DNA from: Lacrimispora sp. 210928-DFI.3.58
GTDB lineage: Bacteria > Bacillota > Clostridia > Lachnospirales > Lachnospiraceae
NCBI RefSeq assembly: GCF_020554865.1
Contig: NZ_JAJCIC010000004.1
Span: forward strand, 124,001-188,000
Reading direction: 5' to 3'
Length of the DNA stretch: 64,000 bases
The position numbers and the translations under genes were made by a program. The notes under the pieces are model-generated. The model was not told the origin of the DNA and did not search any database. It saw only the letters and a list, made by a program, of their open reading frames with translations. Below, piece by piece: positions 53,537-62,609 of the stretch. Position 1 is the first letter of the stretch; the number at the start of each line of letters is the position of its first letter.

Positions 53537-55810
53537 CTATAAAATGTCATTAATATCTGATTTCAGTACATCCGCCTTAGGCCCGTAGACAGCCTGGATC
53601 CCATTGTCCTTTTTAAGGAGTCCCAGCGCTCCCTCTGCCTTCCATGCAGGAAGCTCCGCTACCTTTGAGGGATCCTTCACCGTGACGCGCAGACGTGTCA
53701 TGCAGGCATCCACCAGCGTGATGTTCTCTCTTCCGCCTAATAATGCGATGATCCTTTCCGCCTGACTGCTTCCAGAGCCATTGTTTCCGGCTCCGCTGCC
53801 TTCCGTTCCTGTGGCCTGAGGAAGATTCTCCCCATCCTCTCCGCCTTCGTCCGTATAGTTACCCAGACGTCCCGGCGTTGCATATCCGAATTTGCCGATC
53901 ATAACGTATGCCACAAGGTAACCGATCACAAAAAATGCCACAACACAGATCAGAAAATTCACCACATCCTGCCCCAGTCCGGCCTTTAGGGACATGGGGA
54001 TCCTTGTCATAAATTCCAGATTGCCAAAGGAGTGCTGACGCAAAGGCAGGATGCCTGCCATTGCAAAGGCGCAGCCCTGGAGGATTGCGTATACCACATA
54101 TAACGGCAGTGCGCAGAACATGAACATAAATTCCAAGGGCTCTGTAACGCCGGTCAGGAACACGGCCAGGACCGTGGATAAAAACATGGAGCGGTAACGC
54201 TTTCTCTTATCCCCGTCCACACGGCGGTACATTGCCAGGGCAACGCCTAAGAGCAGTCCGGTGGCTCCGATCATCTGTCCTACCTTGAAGCGGGCCGGTG
54301 TCACGGTGGTAAGCAGGTTCGTGTAAGCTGCCATATCACCTGCGTCCTTAAAATTGATCAGATCCGTTACCCATGCAAGCCACAGCGGATCCTGTCCAAA
54401 TACCTGAGAACCGGCGTTGATGCCTGTCTGGATGGTATAGGTTCCTCCAAAGGAGGTGTAGTTCATGGGAATCGTCAGCATATGGTGCAGTCCAAAGGGC
54501 AGCAGCAGACGCTCCAGGGTCCCATAGATAAATGGCGCAAATACCGGAGAGGTGGAGGAGGAATTGGCGATCCACACGCCGAATGCATTGATCCCTCCCT
54601 GCACCACCGGCCATACAACTGCCAGCACAGCTGAAATGATGACAGACCATGCGATCACTACCATGGGCACAAAGCGCTTTCCGTTAAAAAATGCCAGCGC
54701 ATCCGGGAGCTTGCGGAAGTTATAATACTTATTATATATCATTCCGCCTGTAAATCCAGAAATAATTCCCACAAAAACACCCATATTCAAGGCAGGAGCC
54801 CCAAGCACGGAGGTGAAATATCCATTTACCAGGATCTCCTTCCCAAACAGTGTATGAGTCACGGCCTCCGGATCATTTAACATAGCGCTCGTCACACCGA
54901 AGATTGCTCCGGTAATGCAGTTGATGAGCACAAAGGCGATAACAGCTGCAAAAGCTCCGCCTGCCCTCTCCTTTGCCCAGGAGCCGCCGATGGCAACAGC
55001 GAACAGGATATGCAGATTGTTGATGATAGCCCAGCCAATGTTTTCCATGGTACTTCCGATCATGAGCACTGTATGGATATCAGCGCCGCCCATCTGCACC
55101 AGCTTTCCAAGGCTGATCATCAGCCCGGCTGCCGGCATCACTGCGATCACCGCCATCAAAACCTTTCCCAGCTTCTGCAGAAAATCAAAATTGATCTTTG
55201 CCTTTTTCTTCTCCGTCCCTGCTGTCACAGCCTCCTCTGCCTTCTGCCCGAAATTCTTTCCTGCAGCCCCCTGTTCCGGCAAAACCTCTCCGGATGGCTT
55301 CTCATTCCCATTCATGCCGCCGGCAGCAGCAATGGATTCCTCCTCTGAAAATGTAATTACCGCATCCTCGCCAGCTCTCACTCTTCCGCCATGGCCCTGC
55401 AGGATCCTTCCTGACACTCCCCCGCACACCAGTACCGGTGTGACCGGATTGATATCCCGCTCCTTCAGATATGCCAGATCGACCTCTGCTATCCTATCCC
55501 CGGCCTTTACCTTATCTCCGGCCTTCACAAATACCTTGAAGCACGCTCCTTTTAGGGCAACTGTCTCCAGACCCACATGCACCAAAAGCTCCAGCCCCTC
55601 CTCAGACCGGAAGCCAAATGCATGCATGGTGTCTGCCACCGATACCACCTCTCCCGTTACCGGGCTGAGGATCGTTCCATCCTCCGGGATCACCGCCATG
55701 CCATCTCCGATGATCTTCTGTGAAAATACAGGATCCGGAACCTGCTCCAACGCAACTGCCTGCCCGGTAAGCGGAGACAAAATCCGCAGGCCATGTTCAT
55801 TCTTATTCAT
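53537..55810 (-). CDS. PTS glucose/glucoside-family transporter, EIIA-EIIC-EIIB fusion
   Basis: About 757 residues from ATG 55810. Domain order is EIIA (1-150; LLVHVGLETVALKG holds the phosphorylated His), a Gly/Glu-rich linker, EIIC (about 200-600; MPAAGLMISLGKL, YGTLERLLLPFGLHHMLTIP, GVTEPLEFMF) and EIIB (about 660-757; LVDACMTRLRVTV holds the Cys). EIIA at the N-terminus is a permuted order for this family. The downstream malQ suggests maltose or glucose polymers. It is divergent from the LacI regulator, with several TTGCA-type operators between. Confidence 0.92.
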   Translation of the reverse strand: MNKNEHGLRILSPLTGQAVALEQVPDPVFSQKIIGDGMAVIPEDGTILSPVTGEVVSVADTMHAFGFRSEEGLELLVHVGLETVALKGACFKVFVKAGDKVKAGDRIAEVDLAYLKERDINPVTPVLVCGGVSGRILQGHGGRVRAGEDAVITFSEEESIAAAGGMNGNEKPSGEVLPEQGAAGKNFGQKAEEAVTAGTEKKKAKINFDFLQKLGKVLMAVIAVMPAAGLMISLGKLVQMGGADIHTVLMIGSTMENIGWAIINNLHILFAVAIGGSWAKERAGGAFAAVIAFVLINCITGAIFGVTSAMLNDPEAVTHTLFGKEILVNGYFTSVLGAPALNMGVFVGIISGFTGGMIYNKYYNFRKLPDALAFFNGKRFVPMVVIAWSVIISAVLAVVWPVVQGGINAFGVWIANSSSTSPVFAPFIYGTLERLLLPFGLHHMLTIPMNYTSFGGTYTIQTGINAGSQVFGQDPLWLAWVTDLINFKDAGDMAAYTNLLTTVTPARFKVGQMIGATGLLLGVALAMYRRVDGDKRKRYRSMFLSTVLAVFLTGVTEPLEFMFMFCALPLYVVYAILQGCAFAMAGILPLRQHSFGNLEFMTRIPMSLKAGLGQDVVNFLICVVAFFVIGYLVAYVMIGKFGYATPGRLGNYTDEGGEDGENLPQATGTEGSGAGNNGSGSSQAERIIALLGGRENITLVDACMTRLRVTVKDPSKVAELPAWKAEGALGLLKKDNGIQAVYGPKADVLKSDINDIL

Positions 55811-55836
55811 CTTCCTATAACCTCCCACAAAATTTT

Positions 55837-56060
55837 TTGCATTCTTCGTGCAATTTTATGCTTGTTTTACGCAATCGCTTGCATTAAATATAATCCTTTT
55901 GCACGCCATTTGTAAACAGGTTTTTCAATCAAATCCCTTTTTCTATCTTTTTCACAAAAACGCTGCCAGTCAATTGTGCAATTTTTCCATTCCCATTATG
56001 CAACATTTCTTTTTAATTGCACTGCATTGCATGATCCAATTGACTTTTCCCCTGCATTCC
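55837..56060. promoter_or_regulatory. Divergent PTS/lacI control region with TTGCA dyads
   Basis: Three dyads: TTGCA-TTCTTCG-TGCAA (55837-55853), GCAA-TCGC-TTGC (55871-55882) and TTGCACTGCATTGCA (56017-56031). The PTS promoter on the minus strand is TTTACA-18-TATATT, about 90-120 bases before its start. The lacI promoter on the plus strand is TTGACT-17-TAAAAT. The dyads are placed to let the LacI protein control both directions. Confidence 0.65.
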
Positions 56061-56103
56061 GATAAAATGTGGGTATAAACGGCTTGTGGAAAGGAGAATC
56101 ACT

Positions 56104-57123
56104 ATGGCTGTCACAATCAAAGAGGTGGCCGCGCTGGCCGGCGTGTCGCCCTCCACTGTTTCCAGGACCTGCAAGAACAATCCCTCCATCAGCGAGGAGA
56201 CAAAGGAAAAGGTCAGAAAGGCCATGATTGAATTAGGCTATGAGCCTAATTTCCAGGCCAGCAATCTGGCAACACAGAACTCCCGTGCTGTCGGGATCAT
56301 ACTTCCGGTATCTGCAAGGGAAACCTACGAAAACTCCTTCTATCTGGAGGCCATACGCGGTATCAGCCAATTCTGCAACCAGCGCCAGTACGTCAATACC
56401 ATTATCACAGGACAGACAAATGATGAGGTGCTCCAGGTCATCCGCACCATGACCCGCAGCGGCCAGGTAGATGGCTTCATTGTGCTCTACTCCAGGCAGA
56501 GCGACCCGGTCATAGAGTATCTTTACAGCGAAGGCCTTCTCTATGTTCTTATTGGCAAAGCCTACCATTTTCCCAACCAGACCATATACATCGACAATGA
56601 CAACCTTCTGGCCGGCCAGGAGGCCGTAGAATACCTCTGCCATCTTGGCCACAAGAGGATCGCCTACATTGGCAGCGACAGCAGCCTCATGTTCTCCGCT
56701 GACCGCAAAACGGGATACCAGCTGGCGCTGCAAAAGCACGGCCTTCCCGCTGATCCCGATTACTGCATCGAGATCCCTTCCATACTGAAGGATTACTCAG
56801 AAAAGATCCGCCGCCTGCTGACCCTTCCTGAGCGCCCCACTGCCGTTCTGGTAAGCGATGATATCCTTGCCGTTGCCCTGGAGCGGGTGTGCCTTGAAAA
56901 TGGCCTCTCCATACCGGAGGACTTATCCATCATCTCCTTCAACAACTCCCTGCTCGCAAGGCTGACCTCCCCCCAGCTGACCTCTGTGGATGTAAACTCC
57001 TTCCAGCTGGGCATCGAAGCCGCCTCCCAGGTGATCAACCACATAGAGAACCCCAACCTGCTGGCGACAAAGATCATCGTTCCCCATCATTTGATCGAGA
57101 GGAACAGCTGCAGAGCCTTGTAA
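56104..57123 (+). CDS. LacI-family transcriptional regulator
   Basis: A 339-residue repressor. The N-terminal helix-turn-helix and hinge read VTIKEVAALAGVSPSTVSRTCKNNPSISEETKEKVRKAMIELGYEPN, and a sugar-binding domain follows (RAVGIILP, HLGHKRIAYIG, ALERVCLENGLSIPEDLSIISFN). ATG 56104 is preferred because AAAGGAGA lies about 8 bases upstream. It is divergent from the PTS operon and likely represses it until the sugar is present. Confidence 0.94.
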   Translation: MAVTIKEVAALAGVSPSTVSRTCKNNPSISEETKEKVRKAMIELGYEPNFQASNLATQNSRAVGIILPVSARETYENSFYLEAIRGISQFCNQRQYVNTIITGQTNDEVLQVIRTMTRSGQVDGFIVLYSRQSDPVIEYLYSEGLLYVLIGKAYHFPNQTIYIDNDNLLAGQEAVEYLCHLGHKRIAYIGSDSSLMFSADRKTGYQLALQKHGLPADPDYCIEIPSILKDYSEKIRRLLTLPERPTAVLVSDDILAVALERVCLENGLSIPEDLSIISFNNSLLARLTSPQLTSVDVNSFQLGIEAASQVINHIENPNLLATKIIVPHHLIERNSCRAL

Positions 57124-57130
57124 TCGCCAT

Positions 57131-57185
57131 AAAAATCCCCATGGGAATCGCTGCCTTACGGCACTCCTTCCCATGGGGATTTTTT
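57131..57185. terminator. Convergent bidirectional terminator
   Basis: AAAAATCCCCATGGGAA pairs with TTCCCATGGGGATTTTT, a perfect 17-bp stem between lacI (ends 57123) and the MATE gene (ends 57206), with A/T runs on both sides. Confidence 0.92.
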
Positions 57186-57205
57186 ATGCGCACCCTTGCG
57201 CTCCA

Positions 57206-58609
57206 TTATGTATGTTTGCTGTCTGCCGTACTGGCACGCCTCTTTTCCCTGCACAGCTGGTTCATATAGTTGCAATAAGGTATCACCACCACCGGAAGCG
57301 TGACAAGCCACGCAAGGATCGTCGCAATATAATATGCATATTCCCCCATCAGAGGAGGCAGCGCCAATACGGAAAAGATCCGGGCTGCCAGCTGCAGGAA
57401 TCCGGCGTACATGGGATACTTCACGTGCCCCAATGTCTGAATGGCGATTCTATACAGATACATAGGAGCCATGATAAACATTCCCAGTGTCAGCACCCGC
57501 ACATATGCCACTGCCACATGAAGTGTCTCCCCATACAGAGTATCTGTCTTGGACAGGAATACATTTACCAGCTGCGGTGCCAGCCCCTGGACGATCACAT
57601 TCAGGATCACAGACAGGGCCAGTGACAACAGGACGATCTGATGCTGTCCTTTTCTGACGCGCTCATGCTTTTCCGCTCCGAGGTTCTGGCCGATAAACAC
57701 CGACAGGCCTGTCTGGATCGCCATGACAAGGGACTCCATCAGTGTAAAGATCTTTGTAGCCGAGGAGATCCCGGCTGTAAAGAAGGGGCCTATGGCATTT
57801 ACATTTCTTGAAACAAAGCTGCCGCCTACAGAGATCACAGCACTGTTCACAAACATGGGGATCCAGAGGCTTATCACCTGCTTCATCAGCTTTCCATCAA
57901 GCTTCCAGTAGGAAAATTCCCAGGTAAACATAGAGCTCTTCCACAGAGGAACCAGCGCCACCAGCATCGCTGCAAACTGCGCGATAACCGTGGCAAGGGC
58001 ACCTCCCTTCACGCCCCAGCCGAACACGACAATGAACAGAATATCTAACGCCACATTGATAGCCGTTGATACGGAAACCGCATAAAAAGTGATCCTGCTG
58101 TTTCCCGATGCCCTTAAAAGGGCCGCAGCCACATTGTAGATGAGTACAAGAGGGATTCCCAAAAGTACGATGGAGAAGTAATCCCCTGTCATCCGGATAA
58201 TGTCCTCCTGCACCTGGAACAGCTGGAAGATCTCATCCAGATAGTATTCTGCCAGAACGGTCAGCACTACCGCCATGCTGACCGTAATGGTGCAGGCGTT
58301 TCCGACGATCACCTTGAGCTTCTCCCGGTCATTCTCCCCCACGCTGTAGGAAGCCAGGATGCTCAGGGTATTGGAGAGATCCCTGGCAACTGCATTGAGA
58401 AGCCAGGTGATCCAGGAGCAGCTGTTTACTGCCGCCAGCGCCCCAATTCCAATAAAATTCCCTACGATCACAGCATCTGTAATATAATACAGCTGCTGAA
58501 AGATATTACTGAAGATCAGAGGGACGGAAAACATCATTACCAGCCTGACAGGGCTTCCCTCCAGCATATTTATGTTTTGTTTGTTTTTCTGTCTTGCGAT
58601 ATTCATCAT
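57206..58609 (-). CDS. MATE-family efflux transporter (intact)
   Basis: A 467-residue cation-driven exporter with 12 membrane helices. MATE motifs include MFSVPLIFSNIFQQLYYITDAVIVGNFIG, GLSVFIGQNLGAEKHERVRKG and VISLWIPMFVNSAVISVGGSFVSRNVNAIGP. It is the only intact MATE in the window, besides the two relics at 41421 and 45978. It is the last gene after the three cupin genes of the sugar ABC operon (26 bases downstream of the third cupin gene). Confidence 0.95.
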   Translation of the reverse strand: MMNIARQKNKQNINMLEGSPVRLVMMFSVPLIFSNIFQQLYYITDAVIVGNFIGIGALAAVNSCSWITWLLNAVARDLSNTLSILASYSVGENDREKLKVIVGNACTITVSMAVVLTVLAEYYLDEIFQLFQVQEDIIRMTGDYFSIVLLGIPLVLIYNVAAALLRASGNSRITFYAVSVSTAINVALDILFIVVFGWGVKGGALATVIAQFAAMLVALVPLWKSSMFTWEFSYWKLDGKLMKQVISLWIPMFVNSAVISVGGSFVSRNVNAIGPFFTAGISSATKIFTLMESLVMAIQTGLSVFIGQNLGAEKHERVRKGQHQIVLLSLALSVILNVIVQGLAPQLVNVFLSKTDTLYGETLHVAVAYVRVLTLGMFIMAPMYLYRIAIQTLGHVKYPMYAGFLQLAARIFSVLALPPLMGEYAYYIATILAWLVTLPVVVIPYCNYMNQLCREKRRASTADSKHT

Positions 58610-58635
58610 CTTATGAAGGTCTGCCCATCCCGGTC

Positions 58636-59415
58636 TTACATCTTAGCCATTGCCTGCTCGTCTGTGTAGTGCTCGAACCAAATATAATATACCTCTTTGC
58701 CGGGATCGGAGACAAGGTCATGGTCCGCTCCGGCAGGGATGAAGCTCCAGTCTCCTGCATGATGCTCCACTGTCTCCATATTGTTCTCTGCCTTATAGCC
58801 TACGCTCATATGGAAATTGGACTCGCCGAGGCAGTAGTTCCACTGATGTACCTTTGGATGGCCCTTTTCTACGGTTCCCTCTCCAATGGCTCTGGTGGTG
58901 CCGAGGATGACTCTTCCATGCCACTTCGGGCAAAGGATCATTCTCGCCTCGGTATTCGGACCCTTGCAGTCCTGAATATACTGGACGCATTCGCTGTGAA
59001 GTCGGAAATATGGAAGCCTGATATGCCATCTGTCAAAGGCTGCTCTGTCCCATTCATTCATCTCAATCACATTGTAGACAAACTCCATATCCTCGATAGC
59101 ATGGATCTCATACTTTTCCTTATCCATAAATGGCACGTAGAACGCAACCTCTGTGATTTTATGTACTCCATCGCAGTCTGTAAGCTCGCCCTCGCCCTTT
59201 CCGAAGAAAATGATCACGGATTTATCTGCATAAAGCTCCGGGACATATTTGCTGCCTGCTTTTAAAAAGCACTTGCAGCTCTTAATACCGCCGTTATAAA
59301 TCCCTGGAAGAAGCTCCACCTTTGCAAAACCGTTGTCATCAAACTGAGCTCTGGCTGCAATGTCCTCAGCCTTTTCTACATAAAAATTCTTTTCATACTC
59401 TCTTTCCATCTCCAT
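58636..59415 (-). CDS. Two-domain cupin protein, paralog C
   Basis: A 259-residue protein, third of three tandem paralogs. Two cupin-like halves are predicted (about 20-135 and 160-245). Shared signatures are QDCKGPNTEARMI, GEGTVEKGHPKVHQWNYCLG and AGDWSFIPAGADHDLVSDPGKEVYYIWFEHYT. The His and Glu residues of GHP-x-V-x-QW and PAG-x-DH would bind a metal. It diverges most from A and B (extra N-terminus, Arg in the pocket region ARMIL). Function unknown; a sugar or sugar-acid isomerase or dehydratase role is an inference from the ABC importer context. Confidence 0.8.
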   Translation of the reverse strand: MEMEREYEKNFYVEKAEDIAARAQFDDNGFAKVELLPGIYNGGIKSCKCFLKAGSKYVPELYADKSVIIFFGKGEGELTDCDGVHKITEVAFYVPFMDKEKYEIHAIEDMEFVYNVIEMNEWDRAAFDRWHIRLPYFRLHSECVQYIQDCKGPNTEARMILCPKWHGRVILGTTRAIGEGTVEKGHPKVHQWNYCLGESNFHMSVGYKAENNMETVEHHAGDWSFIPAGADHDLVSDPGKEVYYIWFEHYTDEQAMAKM

Positions 59416-59432
59416 GTCTCCTTTTGATCACC

Positions 59433-60209
59433 TTAGTGTCTTAATTTATCCTCCAGCTTATCTCCCTTTGCGAGAGTGAGCATAAAGTCGCGCTCCCTTG
59501 TATAGTGCTCATACCATACATAGAAGACCTCCTTGCCCGGATCTGCCACCAGGCTGTGATCCGGTCCTGCCGGAACAAAGCTGAAATCACCGCCCTTCTG
59601 AACAACCGGCGCCTGGTGATCCACGCTGAGGTTAAAATCAGCATTTCCTACGCTGTAATTCCACTGTGCCACTGCAGGATGGCCCTTTTCATCAGTTCCC
59701 TCTCCCACAGCGCGTACAACGCCCATGAGGATCCTGCCCATCTGTCCCGGTCCGATCACCAGCCAGGAGGTGGTATTCGGCCCCTTGCAGTCCTGGTCAT
59801 AGATCTGCCCGTCCGTATACTTTAAGAAGAACGGAAGGTGAATGTGGCTGTGGTCAAAGCGCTCCTTATCCCACTGGTTCATCTCCACCACGCTCATGAT
59901 AAATTCCATGTCATCCGCTGCATGGATCGTAAAGGGATCCTTATCAAAATTCGGAAGATAGAAGGACAGCTCCGTGATATTATGCGCTTCTTTCGTATCC
60001 GTCACATATCCCCGTCCCTTACCGAACATATATACCACGGTCTCATTTTTATACAGCTTTGGACTGATCTCGCAGCCGGCCTTCAGAAAGCACTTATAAT
60101 TGCGGATGCCTCCGTCATAGCTTCCAGCCAGCACTTCTGTCTGGAAATAGCCGGCTTCATTGTACGTTACATCAATATCCTCATTTCTAACAATAAAATA
60201 ACCGTTCAT
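59433..60209 (-). CDS. Two-domain cupin protein, paralog B
   Basis: A 258-residue paralog, 17 bases after C's start on the transcript order A-B-C. It shows the same signatures: YMFGKGRGYVTD, QDCKGPNTTSWLV, GEGTDEKGHPAVAQWNYSVGNADFNL and SFVPAGPDHSLVADPGKEVFYVWYEHYTR. The His in GHPAVHQWNY of A and C is Ala here (GHPAVAQWNY), so B may have lost or changed a metal ligand. The N-terminal half is also cupin-like. Function unknown. Confidence 0.8.
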   Translation of the reverse strand: MNGYFIVRNEDIDVTYNEAGYFQTEVLAGSYDGGIRNYKCFLKAGCEISPKLYKNETVVYMFGKGRGYVTDTKEAHNITELSFYLPNFDKDPFTIHAADDMEFIMSVVEMNQWDKERFDHSHIHLPFFLKYTDGQIYDQDCKGPNTTSWLVIGPGQMGRILMGVVRAVGEGTDEKGHPAVAQWNYSVGNADFNLSVDHQAPVVQKGGDFSFVPAGPDHSLVADPGKEVFYVWYEHYTRERDFMLTLAKGDKLEDKLRH

Positions 60210-60227
60210 AAACGCTCCTTCTATGCC

Positions 60228-60989
60228 TTATTCCATTTCACCCTTTGCAAGCTTTACAATATAGTCCCTGGAACCTCTTGTAAACTGCTCATACCACACG
60301 TAAAATACTTCCTTGCCCGGCTGGGCGATCAGGCTGTGGTCCGGTCCTGCCGGAATAAAGCTCCAGTCGCCTGCCTTTGTATGGGTGGTCTCGCCGTCTA
60401 CGGTCAGGTCAAAGTCTGCATTTCCAAGACAGTAGTTCCACTGATGGACTGCCGGATGGCCTTTTTCATCGGTTCCTTCTCCCACAGCCCTGACAACACC
60501 CAGGATAACATGTCCAAGCTGCTTCGGGTTCAGCACATGCCAGGAAGTGGTATTCGGGCCCTTGCAGTCCTGATCATAACGCGGACATTTGCTTAAAGGG
60601 CGGAAATAGGGAAGCCGCACATGCGAGCTCTTATAATCCTCCCAATCATAATCGTCCATATCCACCACGGACTTGATAAACTCCATATCCTCAAATGCAT
60701 GGATCCTGTATGGGTTTTTATCAAAGTCCGGGAAATAGAAGCTAACCTCCTCCTCAATGGCATTTACACAATTCTGGTCTGCCACATAGCCCTTTCCCCT
60801 GCCGAACATATAGATCACAACCTTGTCCTTGTAAAGCTCCGGCACGATCTCTGCCCCTGCCTTTAAAAAGCCTTTATAGTTGCGGATGCTTCCGTCATGG
60901 CTTCCCTCCAGAAGCTCTGTGACCGCAAACCCGTTCTCATCATAGCTCTTTTCTATCTCATCCGCTCTTGCAATATAAAACTTACTCAT
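60228..60989 (-). CDS. Two-domain cupin protein, paralog A
   Basis: A 253-residue protein, the first of the three. Shared blocks: MFGRGKGYVAD, QDCKGPNTTSWHV, GEGTDEKGHPAVHQWNYCLGNADFDL and DWSFIPAGPDHSLIAQPGKEVFYVWYEQ. The second half reads as a classic cupin with GH and DH metal pairs. Gene spacing is 18 bases to B, and a hairpin separates it from the upstream solute-binding gene. Three diverged copies side by side suggest a hetero-oligomer or three related substrates. I cannot name a characterised homologue. Confidence 0.8.
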   Translation of the reverse strand: MSKFYIARADEIEKSYDENGFAVTELLEGSHDGSIRNYKGFLKAGAEIVPELYKDKVVIYMFGRGKGYVADQNCVNAIEEEVSFYFPDFDKNPYRIHAFEDMEFIKSVVDMDDYDWEDYKSSHVRLPYFRPLSKCPRYDQDCKGPNTTSWHVLNPKQLGHVILGVVRAVGEGTDEKGHPAVHQWNYCLGNADFDLTVDGETTHTKAGDWSFIPAGPDHSLIAQPGKEVFYVWYEQFTRGSRDYIVKLAKGEME

Positions 60990-61068
60990 CTGATTCTACC
61001 TCTCTGCCACAGCGTTCTTTTTTCAAAAAACTCCGCCGCCGGATAGGCGGCATGAATTAAGGGATACA

Positions 61069-61122
61069 ATATGCGCCCGCCAGACCTTCATGATCCGTTC
61101 CCGTCCGCCGGGCGCATACAGG
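61069..61122 (-). terminator. Hairpin between solute-binding gene and cupin genes
   Basis: TATGCGCCCG pairs with CGGGCGCATA around a 34-base loop, right after the solute-binding stop at 61124. The minus strand continues with TTGTATCCC, so it is probably an attenuator or stabilising hairpin, often found after solute-binding genes, rather than a full terminator. Confidence 0.5.
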
Positions 61123-61123
61123 T

Positions 61124-62538
61124 TTAGCCGTAAATACCTTCGCTGTAGTCCTTAAAGATCTGCTGGTATCTTTCCAGGAACTGCTCTCTGGTCTGAGCGC
61201 CTGCCACATATTTCGCCCAGTTTTCCTGCATATCAGTGTAAATGGAGGACGGCATGTATACGAAGATGTTCTCAACGCCTCTGCCTGCTGCACACATATC
61301 AATTACATCCTTTGCGATCGACGGCAGTGCCTCAGATACCTCCAGACCCTGGATAGAGGTCGGGCTGCCCATAGTCTCCTGGTGCCAGATCCTTGCGGCG
61401 TCAGAGGACACAATATAGCTTAAGAAATCCTTTGCGCAGGCAACCTTGTTTGGATCATCATTCTTTGTAACGCTGGCAGAGATGGTTGCAATTGCCATCT
61501 TATTCTTAGCCGCATCATTGGAAACCGGAAGGATATCCTGCTTCACATAGTCAAGCAGCGCCGGATTTGCATTCTGGATATTGGGTGTCTCATAGGAGCC
61601 TTCGCCCACTAGCATTGCGCACTCCTCCGCAAAGAATGCATTGCGGCAGGTCCACTTATCTGCGGAAACAGCGCCCTCCTGTGCATATGGGATCAGGATC
61701 TGCTCATAGGTATCCAACAGCTCTGTCATCTCAGGATCATTTGCAAGGTCAACATCCTCCCCTGCCATCAGCTTAGCCAGTGTCTCCTTGCCGCCGTCCG
61801 GTTTGTTAAGCAGCCAGTAGTTGCCTACATTGTTGAACAGGTTCAGATAAACCTCTGCCCATGGAAGCATAAAGGGCTGGATTCCCTTTGCGTCCAGATC
61901 CTTACAATACTGAAGGAGCTCATCTCTGGTCTGCGGCGTGTGATCCCAGCCGGCTTCCTCCAGAATACGGGTATTATAGAGGATTCCCGTTCCTTCCATG
62001 TATACCGGCATAACCAGCATACCGTAATCGCCATTTGTACCATTTGCGATCTGGTCTGCTGTCAGCATGTTGTAGGCCTCACAGCCAGTGCTTAAATCTT
62101 CACAGTACTGCCACCAATCCTGCCTTCTGATGCCGTATCCGAGATTGATGATGTTGGGCAGCTCACCTGCGGAGAGTGCGGAGATCAGAAGGTCATCGTA
62201 CTTGTCAGAGCTCGGGAAGGTAGCCGTGATCTCACCGATCTCAGGATGCTCTGCCTATACGCATCGATCAGGATGTCGAAATTGTCTGTCCACTGTCCCA
62301 AAGGCATCATAATGGAAAGATCTACAGAACCAGCCGGAAGGCTCTTCACATCAATTGCCGCTCCCTCTGCTTCTCCTGCAGACGTCTCTGCAGCGGCCTC
62401 CCCCTTTTCAGCTGCTGCAGTCTCAGCGGCTGTTTCAGCTGCCGTTGGTGTTGCGCTTTCAGAAGAACCGCATCCCGTCATGCCGGTTGCTGCCATGGCT
62501 GCCGCCATAAACAATGCCATCACTCTTCTTTTTTTCAT
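61124..62538 (-). pseudogene. Sugar ABC transporter solute-binding lipoprotein, frameshifted
   Basis: The reading frame begins at ATG 62538 (MKKRRVMALF, GGAG upstream). It has a lipoprotein signal with lipobox GMTGC (Cys23), then an Ala/Glu/Thr-rich linker and the start of a binding domain (WTDNFDILIDAY). At about 62255 the frame breaks. The correct continuation, one base shifted, reads EHPEIGEITATFPSSDKYDD, then GELPNIINLGYGIRRQDWWQYC, then MLTADQIANGTNGDYGM onward to 61124. One missing base (a Lys codon AAG read as AG) explains it. It is a family 1 extracellular sugar-binding protein; either a real mutation or a sequencing error. Confidence 0.85.
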
Positions 62539-62609
62539 AATCCATTTCTCCTTTCGTTTAGATCCTCTTTTATTTATAAATTTGATCACTCAAATCTATA
62601 TTTCTGCTT

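Noticed and set aside
54915..55820. 301-residue frame opposite the PTS gene
   Set aside because: Low-complexity Ser/Pro/Thr composition typical of an antisense shadow; the PTS domains on the other strand are unmistakable.
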